DNA from: Tritrichomonas foetus
Taxonomy: Eukaryota; Parabasalia; Tritrichomonadida; Tritrichomonadidae
NCBI GenBank assembly: GCA_001839685.1
Contig: MLAK01001259.1
Location: 1-38,788 of the forward strand
Direction: 5' to 3'
Length of the DNA stretch: 38,788 nucleotides
A program made the translations under genes and the position numbers. Shown here one piece after another: positions 28,203 to 37,770 of the stretch; position 1 is the first letter of the stretch, and each line of letters opens with the position of its first letter. The notes beneath the pieces are model-generated. The model saw nothing but the letters and a program-made list of their open reading frames with translations, was not told the DNA's origin and searched no databases.

Positions 28203-28305
28203 ATATACAAACAAATAAGTAAGTAAACAAACAAACAAATAAGTAAACAAACAAACAAACAAGTAAATAAATAAACAAAGAAGTAAATAAACAAACAAAT
28301 AATAA
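28203..28305. repeat. degenerate tetranucleotide array (AAAC/AAAT/AAGT)
   Basis: About 100 bases consist of AAACAAAC, AAATAAAT and AAGTAAGT units in shifting order, ending near AAATAATAAAAAAG. It lies downstream of the stop of the minus-strand TMEM115-like gene. Confidence 0.8.
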
Positions 28306-28359
28306 AAAAGAAAACACTTTATCTCTAAAAATACACTCAAAATTAAACCTTCATGATTT

Positions 28360-29343
28360 TCAGTCCGCAAGCGTTCTGGCACGTCCCTGGAAATGGTTGG
28401 TTCTTCCCTGGTTTCCACCTTGCCTTTGTCTGCGTGGTTCAGGATTGTTATCAAGTTGAAAACGCGAGATTCCACCTTCAGGACCACTATGTTGCATATC
28501 TGGTTGCTGCCCTGCAAACATAGGACCTCCTTGGAACATGCCTGGATTGTTATTATTTGGTCCGCCATCACTGTCATCACTATCATCAGTTGTTGACATG
28601 TCACAACTTGGTAATAATTTTGTGGGAGAGAAAGATGGGTCTCCACGTGAATTTCCGTTCTTTTTGATGTACCGAAGATAGAGATACATTAAAACATTTC
28701 CAAAAAGAGATGAAAGTAGGCCATCACACTGACCAATTAATGACATGAAAAGTGTAACAAGAAACATGTAGAAAGGTATGGTTCGTGCATTCGCCTTACC
28801 ACAAATTGTTGGGATTTTAAGATCAATAAACTCATGAGCAAGAAATAATGCATATGCTGAAAAAGGTGCACTATTGGTAATAAACGGTCGCTGAGCAATT
28901 AAGAGATTGCCTGTCAGAGCAATCATAACGCCGGCAAAGAGGAGAACTGCAATGTTTGTATAGAGGCCTATCATAATAAATATTCGAAGGAATTCTTTCG
29001 ACCCCATAATCGGTTCAATCGATTTTGAAAAAAGCAAAAACATCAATCCGTAGAAAAAGCCGAAGAATAAATTGTCGTGGTAAAAAGTTCCTGTGATAAG
29101 AACCCAGAATTTGGGAAATGGTAGTGATAGCGCGGATGGTGATAATACTATGAATGGTGCAAACTTGGGTAGCATGCCTAAGAAAGAAACTATAGCCATT
29201 GTAACAACAAGGCCAATTGAAATTTTTGTTGTTGTTGAGTGTGGAGGGTGTTGTCCACCATCGTTATTTCCAAGCATTTTTTGATGATATTTTGGTGTAA
29301 AGTACTGAAATAATGAATAAAAAAGTGGCATCGCCGCTATCAT
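28360..29343 (-). CDS. TMEM115-like rhomboid-fold Golgi membrane protein (DUF1751)
   Basis: The 327-residue protein starts at the ATG at 29343. It has about six membrane segments between residues 41 and 230. The central PKFWVLITGTFYHDNLFFGF, then SIEPIMGSKEFLRIFIMIGL, matches the TMEM115 family signature (FW-hT--F-E, then LEP-WG--E---F). Towards the end of the membrane region, GQCDGLLSSLFGNVLMYLYL followed by R-Y resembles the family's G--SSW-YLRF helix. These proteins have a rhomboid fold without the Ser/His protease dyad and sit in the Golgi, where TMEM115 affects retrograde traffic. The C-terminal ~95 residues are hydrophilic and disordered (DDSDDSDGGPNNNNPG, then Gln/Gly/Arg-rich). Derlins share the fold, but the motifs favour TMEM115. 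Confidence 0.7.
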   Translation of the reverse strand: MIAAMPLFYSLFQYFTPKYHQKMLGNNDGGQHPPHSTTTKISIGLVVTMAIVSFLGMLPKFAPFIVLSPSALSLPFPKFWVLITGTFYHDNLFFGFFYGLMFLLFSKSIEPIMGSKEFLRIFIMIGLYTNIAVLLFAGVMIALTGNLLIAQRPFITNSAPFSAYALFLAHEFIDLKIPTICGKANARTIPFYMFLVTLFMSLIGQCDGLLSSLFGNVLMYLYLRYIKKNGNSRGDPSFSPTKLLPSCDMSTTDDSDDSDGGPNNNNPGMFQGGPMFAGQQPDMQHSGPEGGISRFQLDNNPEPRRQRQGGNQGRTNHFQGRARTLAD

Positions 29344-29888
29344 AATTGTTCAAGAACATATGATGCTCCCCATTTGTCTTATTTTGCCTAGATTTTGCAA
29401 ACATTTATTTCACCATTGGAAGCAAATACAGTCAAGAATTTTTCGCAAAAATTTTCTACAGATTTTAAGAAAATTGCCTTTCTTTCTTATCTACATTTGA
29501 ATGGCGTAAAAAATTTTGTATGATACGATAATTAAATTTTTCTTAATGAATCAGAATTGAGAATCATCTCTCAGAGAATATGTATTGCCAAAACCAGATC
29601 AAAAATCGAATTAGTAGATGAACAAGAGCTATCCTTTCATATTTTGGCAAAAATATTCGTTCATTCTGCAGAAAATATGTTATTTAACATTTCAGATGTT
29701 TTAAACATCATATTGATGTTAAAGTGAAATGAAAACCAATCACCAAAAACATGAATGATATATTTTCATATTCTATCTATGATAAAGCTATGCAGAATTA
29801 CTCTATATGAGGGATCGAGTGGGCAGGGTTTGAGAAATATCCTAATAAATAAGTTAGACATCTTTCTATCTTTGAAACCTCCTCCTAA
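29344..29888. other. AT-rich spacer before a pseudogene
   Basis: No gene, RNA or repeat is supported here. The right edge may include more of the decayed gene that becomes readable from 29889. Confidence 0.45.
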
Positions 29889-31588
29889 GTAATACCTCAA
29901 GCAAATAATGATTCTACTATTCAATGCAATGTTTTAAATATAATCAACCAATTATATTCATCACGTTATTTTGTCAATGAAATCGAATCACCTCAATTCA
30001 TTTCTAATATTTTAATTCCTTCTGCCAAATTAACACGAGAAGATTTGGATGATTTGATAGCTTCCCCTTCATTTGTTTCATTTTATTTCAAATCAAGAAA
30101 AAATGATACATATGGTAAATCAAAACGAAGTTTATGCGGATGTCTCGCTTTTGAAATTTTACAGAAACCTGAGCTTTATTCAATTGTGGCTCAAAAACCA
30201 GCAGATCCATTAGATCTCGAAGCTCGAGTTTTCTTATTAGGCAATATTAATCATTATAATGTAAACAAGACAGATATTGATTTTATTCTTTATAAAGCAA
30301 TGAATATTTCGAATAATCCACTGTTTTTATAAGCTTCTTTTCTATATTTTTTATTTAATGTTGTTGTCAATTTCATAGATACATCAGACTTAGTCAAACT
30401 ATCTTTTAATTGTATAAATATTACCCAAGACCCTGTTGTCGCTCTTTCTGCAGTAAATTTATTAAATCATCATCAACTTCTTTTTTCATCTTTATCGGAA
30501 TCACTTGAATTACATAATATTATTCCCAAAATTTTAACTTTAAGTGCAATTACAAATTTGTCAATCATATTCATGACTGTTCACTGAGTCTTATTCAAAG
30601 TATAGTGGCTGCTTTATTTCAAAATTGTTTAAGTTTTGTTCATCAAGAAGATCCTAATGAAATGTGTACTACTAGTCTATCTGAAACCTTTCATTCTATC
30701 ATTAAATTAATAAATGAAGTATATGATGAAATTGTTGTTTATTGTCTAAATCAATGCATGCATATTTTCACTGAAATCAAAAATGAAATTTTTATTTGTC
30801 ATTATTTAACTTTATTTCTTACTTTAATATTCAAACTAATACACCAATAGATGAGCAATTTGATATTTTATTATTCTTTTTATCAAGAAATTCTAATACT
30901 GCTCAATATGTGATTAATATTGTGTATCCTTTACTTTTGAATCCTTTATCAAATTTAATGAATCGACTTGCTTTCGTTCAAACAATTAGTTCCATTGTTT
31001 CTACATTTATTCACAAAATTATGGTTGAAAAAGAAATTGTTTTATTTGGAATTGAGCCTCTTTTAAGGGTTTGTGGAGCTTTTATTGAAGTTTTTGGAAA
31101 TGAATATATAGAAATGGTTAAATTTGCAATCTATATCTTGAAAAATGGATTTATTCCAAACTACTATTCGGCAATTCTTTATGTGATTTTTAATGCCATG
31201 CATGCAAATGGTGATTTTACATTATCTTTGTTCGATGATGAAGTTCATGATATTTTAATTAATCATAGTGTTTTATAAATCTGGATTTTATAAATCTGAG
31301 TTAAAATCACATTTTTTCATTCTGTTGGAGCTTTCTAGGAGAAAAATAGAAAGATGGGAAGAATGTATCAGAGCAGCAATTTCAACTTCAAAGAATTTTT
31401 ATGGATATAAACATACAACATATGCATCAATATTTGATACATTGACATTAATTCGTTGCTTCCCATGCCATATTGATAATTTGAATGAATGGGAATTCTT
31501 TTTTGAAGTGATTAAAAACACGGGATATGTGCTATCAGAATATGAGCAAGTTGAAATTCAAAAATTGATCGAGTATGAGCAGAGTTAA
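29889..31588 (+). pseudogene. decayed gene for an alpha-helical protein, several frameshifts and stops
   Basis: A protein-like reading of about 560 codons passes through all three frames. It starts from 29889 without an ATG (…NVLNIINQLYSSRYFVNEIE). An in-frame TAA lies at 30330-30332, after which the same frame stays protein-like (DPVVALSAVNLLNHHQLLFS) to a TGA at 30585-30587. It then shifts frame (SLIQSIVAALFQNCLSF), shifts again near 30830 (IEPLLRVCGAFIEVFG) and again near 31265, where a 15-bp tandem duplication (TTTTATAAATCTGGA twice) causes the break, and ends at 31588. The helical, Leu-rich segments suggest a HEAT/ARM-type solenoid, but the family is not recognised. Because several independent breaks exist, decay is more likely than sequencing error alone. 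Confidence 0.7.
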
Positions 31589-31625
31589 TCAAATAATCTG
31601 ATATTTAGAAATTCTATTTTTAAAT

Positions 31626-31675
31626 TTGTATATCAATAAATGGAACAGATTGTTAACTAACTTATTGATATACAA
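31626..31675. repeat. 14-bp perfect inverted repeat (hairpin)
   Basis: TTGTATATCAATAA (31626-31639) and TTATTGATATACAA (31662-31675) are exact reverse complements, separated by 22 bases. It lies just 3' of the pseudogene. It could be a transcript-end hairpin, a relic of a small element, or a binding site. Confidence 0.55.
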
Positions 31676-31953
31676 TAGCCAAATTTATTCAACATCTATT
31701 TTATTGTGAATTTATGATCAAAATGAATAAATTTGATGTTTTGCAAATATGTTAACTATTTGATCATTTATTCCATGTGTATGCGAGTATTTGACCATAT
31801 AGATCAGCAGAATTGACTGATGAAGTGGATTCAATTTGAGTGAAAATCTAACTTAAATTGAATGTTCTGTAAGATTTGAATGCAGTCAAATATGTCTCAA
31901 TTCAATTATCATGACTCATATTGGTTCATGTTTTTTAGACAGAAAACAATTGT

Positions 31954-31981
31954 TCATTTCACTTTTCACTTTTCACTTTTC
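31954..31981 (+). promoter_or_regulatory. tandem initiator-like motifs TCACTTT
   Basis: TCATTTCACTTTTCACTTTT then CACTTTTC contains overlapping copies of the trichomonad initiator pattern TCA-Py-T, 22-50 bases before the preferred start codon at 32003. Known initiators in trichomonads lie within about 20 bases of the ATG, so the 3'-most copy fits best. Confidence 0.45.
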
Positions 31982-32002
31982 TATTCAAGAATAGTTCAGC
32001 AA

Positions 32003-35000
32003 ATGAGCAACAACTCCCCTTTTAATCAGGATACTGAGAATGAGTTGATTTCCAAACTCTATGTTGCAGGTATTGCAAACAGACTCAGAGAACTTGAAAA
32101 TCCTTCCCAAAATGATTGTCAAAGGTGGGTTTGGGAATTATTGCAAAATGCCAAAGATACACGTTCTGATATACCAAATTCACCTAAAGTCGATATAGTA
32201 ATTGAGTGCACCGATGAGTATGTTATTTTCAAACATAATGGTGCACCTTTTACATTGAGTTCTTTTACTGGATTGATGTATAATTTTAGTTTCGAAAAAG
32301 AAAACAGAACCGAAAGCACAGGAAGGTTTGGCACTGGATTCATTACAACTCACACATTATCTAAAGTTATTGAAATTACAGCACCTATCTATTCATCTAA
32401 TAAAGGAACAGTGAATGGTTTTAAAACAACAATGTATAGAGATGGAAAAACTAAAGAAGAACTTATTAATGGTATTATGCGAATGAAAAATCAATACCAA
32501 TCTGGAATTGAGACTAATGGGTGGACCACATTTAAATACCTTTTGAAGTCAGAAACCAATAAGCTTGCTAAAGATCATGGTATCAAATCATTTTATCAAA
32601 ATATCGAACAAACTTTATTGTTTTGTCCCACACTTGGAAAAATCACTTTAATAAATAATGGTGAGTNAATAACAATAGAGCAAGTTAGTGTTAAACATTT
32701 TCAAGATTCAATATCTTTGCATACATTCGAAACACGAAATAAATTGAATCAAATTACTAAAACCAAAACATTTGTATTGCTTTCACATGAGAGCCCAAAT
32801 AAATTACTTTCTGATATATTTTCAACAAAAAATAAAATAATTAATCGCAATTTAAGAATGAATATTGCCGTTGAAGTTGATCAAACCAGCAAAAATATTA
32901 TTTCTAATGCCAAAAAAACATGCTTGTTTTGCACTTTTCCTTTAATTGGATCAGAAAACCACCAACTTCCATTTTACTTCAATTCACCTGATTTTGAACC
33001 TGATACAGAAAGACAATCATTGTTATTCGTTAATGATGGAAATAATTCAAATGAAGTTGCAATTAACAAGATGATTTTTGAAGAATCTTTAAATCTATTT
33101 TCCAAATTAATTTGTTTTCTACAAAATCAAAAATATGGCAATCTTCAATATTTAACCAATGGAATTCTTAATATATTAAATATTAAAAATTTCGATTCAT
33201 ATTGGTATAATTCAAACTTTGTAATTTCAGTCAAGGAACAATTAGAAAATGAAATATTAATTAACACAACAGGAAATAAATCATGCATATTGAAGCATGC
33301 ACTATTTCCAATATTCAATGTAATTGAAGATAAACAATCATTTCATAGTATTATATTACAAACTTATCAAAATGTGCCCAAATATGATGATGCGATTGCA
33401 TGGAATGGATATTTGTGGGATTCTATTCCATCAATTACATTATCGAGTTTTCTAAGCTCCATTGACCCACAAATGTCAATCCANTATTTTAATCAGGTAA
33501 TTAAATTTGTGAAAAATCATGATAGAAACCTGTTCAATTCTTATCAAATTATTCCAAATAACAATCGTACTCTTTGCTACTTAAAACAACTTAAAAAGCT
33601 TGGTGATATTCCGAACGCCTTTATTGAAACTTTAAGAGATATTTTTGGGTATGATATTAATAACGAACTAATTCATCATTCAATTACAGAAATATCACCT
33701 TATAAAACAGCACAAATTAATGACTATATTGGAACAATAAATAACGCAATGAGTTACAGTGTTGATCGCAAAAAGGCTCTTGCACTTATTCGTTTTCTTC
33801 CATGAAAAGATATGGCTAGTATTTATCATACTCAAATTGACATGTTTAAAATAAGTTCATTGTTTTGCCAAGAATTTCCAGAAACTATTTCTATTAATTC
33901 CTATGATGAAAGATTTTGGAGCCTAGCGAACAATTTCATAAAATCGCAGATTCTTCAAGAAGAAAAGGATTATAAAAAGTTTTCTGATTTTCACAATAAA
34001 ATTTTTAAGAATGAATCTGAAGCTATTAACTTTTTGAATTTATCAGGGAAATATTTGTCAAATGGTGGATATGTTCCAAATATGCTTGGCGAAATGAGGC
34101 CTGCTAATACTTTATCAATAAGTGAGAATATACCAATTGATATAATCAATTTTCTGACACTTGTGAAAAAAGATGATGATATAAGGGCTAAACTTGCAGA
34201 TTCACGAATTATAAATCCATTTTTATCACGTACAGATATGAATTGTATCTTTAAAGAAATGCAAACAGAATTACAACGTGTATTAGAAAATGATGAATAT
34301 GAAAACGATCATGAAATAATGGAAGCAGTCAGAAAGCTGAATTTACAAAATAAGAATTTATCTAAAAAAATTTTCTCTCCACCCACAGCCGAAGAAAAAG
34401 CCAGAAGAAGTTTATTCAAAAAAATCTTTATTGCCAATGTCAAAAATAGATTGAATGAATTAGACAATCCAAAAGAACATGATATGATTCGATGGCCTTA
34501 TGAATTAATTCAAAATGCCAAAGATTCAATTGTCAATACAGCACAAAAATCAGTTGATATAACAATTAAATTTACTGATGATTATGTAGATTTCATTCAT
34601 AATGGTGCGCCATTTACGGCAGAAGCAATGCTAGGCTTGCTCTATAAGTATAGTGAAGGTAAAGAAAGTCCGACTAAAGAAAGTACGGGATTTCTCACAA
34701 CACATACCCTATCAAAGATTGTTAATGTTCAAGGTGATGTTTACATTGATAATGAAAGAGTGCATGGCTTTACTGTTACAATTGATAGAGAAGGCAAAAC
34801 AGACGAAGATTTTGGAAGATCAATTGATAAAATGGAAGCCAGTAAAAAATATCATAATAAGCCATTTGGAGAAACTAAGTTTCATTATCCTCTGAGATCA
34901 TCAATCGCTACAAGGAATAGAGATCTCGGTATTAACAGTTTAAGAGAAAATATGTCCTTGTTTTACTGTTTTGCCCAACAATCAATAGTATTGCTATTAT

Positions 35001-37377
35001 TGACCACCACCAAAAATCAACATTTTGTGCCAAAAACAAAGAGGGAGAAATTCGTGAAATACAAAAGACAGATAGCACCAACAATGATAGATTTGTATTC
35101 TTTTCAATGAAAAAATACTCAGAAGAATTATCTAATTATTATCATACATATCGTGAATTAACAATAAACATTGCATTACCAATTGATAAAGATAACAGAC
35201 TGAAATATCATACTGATAGAGCATCCTTATACTGTAGTTTTCCGCTAATTGGCTCACAAAAACATAAATTACCATTCTTCATTGATAGTCCTGATTTTGA
35301 ACCAACAATTGAACGAAATGCCCTAGTTTTACATGGATCAGATAAAAATGAACTCACAAATGAGCTGACCACCACTGGAATTAATAGAATAATACTCATG
35401 GAAAGCGTATATTTATTTAAAAAAATGATCGATTATGTCTCAAATATTCCCAATATATCTAATTTGCCGGTTTTAGTCGATGGTTTAAAGGATGAAACAA
35501 TACAACCTTATACAACATTTGATATTAATTGGAATAAATTATTTTTGGACAAATTGAAAAATGTTATATTAAATTCAACAATTGTTCGTGTGGTAAGTGG
35601 CCAAAAAATTCTATTTAAAGACATATACTTCCCACATTATATGAATCTATCAAAAAATAAGGACAAATTTCATAATATCATAACAACTTTTTATCATAAT
35701 CACGAAATTGCGTGTTTCGAAGACTCGATTGAATGGGAAAATTATTTATGGGATGAATTGCATTTAATCAATCCAGAAAAATTTATTCAAGATTATTCCT
35801 CGGAAACAAAATGCAATGATATTACGTTCAATGATAAAATCCTCGGATTTGTTAATGAAAATTGTCCAAACTTTTTGAAACAATATCCTTTAATTCCTGA
35901 TTTGACTTTGCAGCGTCAAAAATATTCCAAAAACTTTAGAGAATATAAAAACATATCTGATGAAGTACTTTTAGTTATAAATTCGCTTAATATTGAATGG
36001 GATCACACCCATATGCACAAAGATATTAGGTTAATTAAACTACCAGAAGATACTTTTGATGATGTATTGAGGGCAATTAATGACAAAATTTCGATCGATA
36101 AGAGTTTATCGTATAAAATGGCATCTTTCATTATAAAAGGAAATCAAACAAGAGAAACAATCTACAAATTTACTCAATACATTCTGGGATATACAGGAAG
36201 AGCAATTTATGTGACATCAATACCAAATAAGCTATGGGAAAAATCCGATAAGGTTCTTTTACAATGTATGATGAAACAAATTTCAAATTATACTACAAAC
36301 GATGTTAAAAGACATATAAGCATAATTAACGAATTTTTACCTTTTGTTAGAAATAGAATGACTGATTATGATTGTGTTGAAGCATATTCAATTGTACCAA
36401 ATATTTATGGAAAACTTAACTATTTATCCAAACCTAAAAATATCAGCAATTTGCCTCAACTTTTTGTTAAAGCTTTGTATGAGTGCTTTGACTATGATTG
36501 TCGCCAAAATGAAATACATCCGGAAATCACTAGTATTACATGCCCTGAAGTTACATTATCAAGCTATATAAATATTATTGATTCTAAATTTCAATTTATT
36601 AATGAATCAACAAAACTCAAATTTTCCGGATATATCATTTCATTAATTCCTGGTAGTAATAACAATGAATTACATAAACGCCAAAAGAACCTCTTCACTC
36701 TATTTTTCCANCTAATAAACAAAAACATTACACAGATAACGACTAATTGCATTGANGCCAATTTTTGGAAGACCATTAATACTTTTTCAATTCAATATAT
36801 TACCAATTTAGTGGAGCAATGCACTAAATTATCTACATTTATGGATAAATTTATGTTAGATGAAGACAAGGCTTTGAAAATGTTAAACATTCTATATCAA
36901 TTTACCAATGAAGGAAAAATTGTTCCCAATCGAGAGGGTGATTTTTATAAAGCAACAGAATTGTTGGATTATGGTGATATCCCACAACCTTATATAGAAT
37001 TTATGATTGAAGTTGCTCATGCGATTGAAGACAAGAACAAAGTTCTTCATCCAATGGTGAAACACACTAACATTCCAAAAATTAACCAATTTAAATTTCT
37101 TCAGCTGCTTAATCAAGCTTTTGATAAAGCAATGAGTGATGAGAATATCCGACAAAATAAAAAATGGTTTCGGCTGTTTGAAAAATTGCATAGCTCTTCA
37201 CACATTATATGAATCTATCAAAAAACTTTGAGTCTTCAAAATAATTTACCTACAAGATTAGATATTCCTTCAGGTAATTCAAATGAGATTCATAATTTCG
37301 CAATCGTATTTAATGAAAGAAGCAAAGATGAAGATATCCGAATTCTCAAATCACAAGTTTTCTCATATAAATTATAA
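32003..37377 (+). pseudogene. tandem-module sacsin/Hsp90-type ATPase gene, broken by two TGA and one frameshift
   Basis: The preferred start is the ATG at 32003 (MSNNSPFNQDTENELISKLY). The gene has two homologous modules. Module 1 has a GHKL/sacsin-type ATP-binding domain: ANRLRELENP, the N box WELLQNAKD, FKHNGAPF and the G2 box ESTGRFGTGFITTHTLS. Next comes a module body with CTFPLIGSENHQLPFYF and SPDFEPDTERQ. Module 2 (from about 34430) repeats this: NRLNELDNP, YELIQNAKDS, FIHNGAPF, then CSFPLIGSQKHKLPFF and SPDFEPTIERN. The reading is interrupted by TGA at 33803-33805 (same frame afterwards), a frameshift near 34969 in a T run, and TGA at 37210-37212, after which the frame continues to TAA at 37375-37377. 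Module 2 also lacks the five residues RFGTG of the G2 box. Sacsin-like ATPases are chaperone-type proteins. Four N bases lie inside. It could be a pseudogene or a badly assembled multicopy gene. Confidence 0.7.
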
Positions 37378-37423
37378 ATAAATCAAATATTTATATCATA
37401 TCTATAATGCTTTTGTATTTCTA

Positions 37424-37743
37424 TTAATTCTTATCTGTTCGATGTATCAAGTTGATTTCAAAATCAGATGGGAATACATTAATACACACGATTCCAAAAT
37501 AAAACTGGTTTTCTCTCGTAACAAAGTTCCATTCATCATATTTTAATGACAATGTTTTGGTTTTTACATATCCCCATTTTATTGAATAGTTTTGAGTTGC
37601 TGGAAATAGGTAACTGTTTCAAATCCGAAATCATTGTAATTGTTAAAAATCATTCCTCGATGAAATCTAGTATGGAATAAAAAAAATTTACATGGAATGC
37701 AAACTTTAGAACCAACCACTTTTTCGAAATTATTTTCGTTTTT
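37424..37743 (-). pseudogene. frameshifted coding relic on the minus strand
   Basis: On the minus strand a frame is open from 37743 to a TAA at 37579-37581 (NFEKVVGSKVCIPCKFFLFH, then HRGMIFNNYNDFGFETVTYF). A second frame continues in protein-like form (YSIKWGYVKTKTLSLKYDEW, then FYFGIVCINVFPSDFEINL) to a TAA at 37424-37426. Together they give about 105 codons with a single shift near 37590. Alternating aromatic and hydrophobic residues suggest a beta-sandwich fragment. There is no start codon. The family is not recognised. Confidence 0.45.
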
Positions 37744-37754
37744 TCATATCACAT
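37744..37754 (+). promoter_or_regulatory. recurring 11-mer TCATATCACAT (upstream of small coiled-coil gene)
   Basis: This is an exact copy in gene orientation, 16 bases before the start codon at 37771 and 6 bases before an out-of-frame ATG at 37761. It extends into ATCATA, giving a second partial match. Confidence 0.4.
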
Positions 37755-37770
37755 ATCATAATGACTCCCA

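Larger units (their letters stand above)
27951..28359. other. convergent 3' spacer with T41 tract and tetranucleotide repeats
   Basis: This stretch lies between two convergent genes. A pure T run of 41 spans 28030-28070, and a degenerate (AAAC/AAAT/AAGT) tetranucleotide array spans about 28203-28305. No gene is present; apparent frames through the array encode only low-complexity FVYLFVCL-type repeats. Confidence 0.7.
31589..32002. other. 5' region of the sacsin-like gene, with hairpin and initiator-like repeats
   Basis: It holds a 14-bp perfect inverted repeat (31626-31675), a weaker inverted pair AAATTTATTC/GAATAAATTT nearby, and the tandem TCACTTT motifs just upstream of the next start codon. 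The in-frame upstream codons from 31880 are unlike protein and are treated as 5' untranslated. Confidence 0.45.
37378..37770. other. spacer with antisense relic and a recurring 11-mer
   Basis: Apart from the minus-strand relic (37424-37743) and the 11-mer at 37744-37754, nothing else is supported. The relic abuts the 11-mer, so the promoter of the next gene lies against the relic's upstream end. Confidence 0.45.

Noticed and set aside
28081..28317. Minus-strand frames rich in FVYLFVCL through the tetranucleotide array
   Set aside because: They are a pure translation of a microsatellite, with no independent support.
31880..32002. Earlier ATG for the sacsin-like gene
   Set aside because: The 41 extra residues are not protein-like and are encoded by the initiator-like TCACTTT repeats. 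The conserved module begins after the ATG at 32003.
33803..33805. Alternative genetic code with TGA as sense
   Set aside because: Other genes in the window end at TGA with non-coding sequence after it. The two in-frame TGA are confined to one visibly decayed gene with ambiguous bases.
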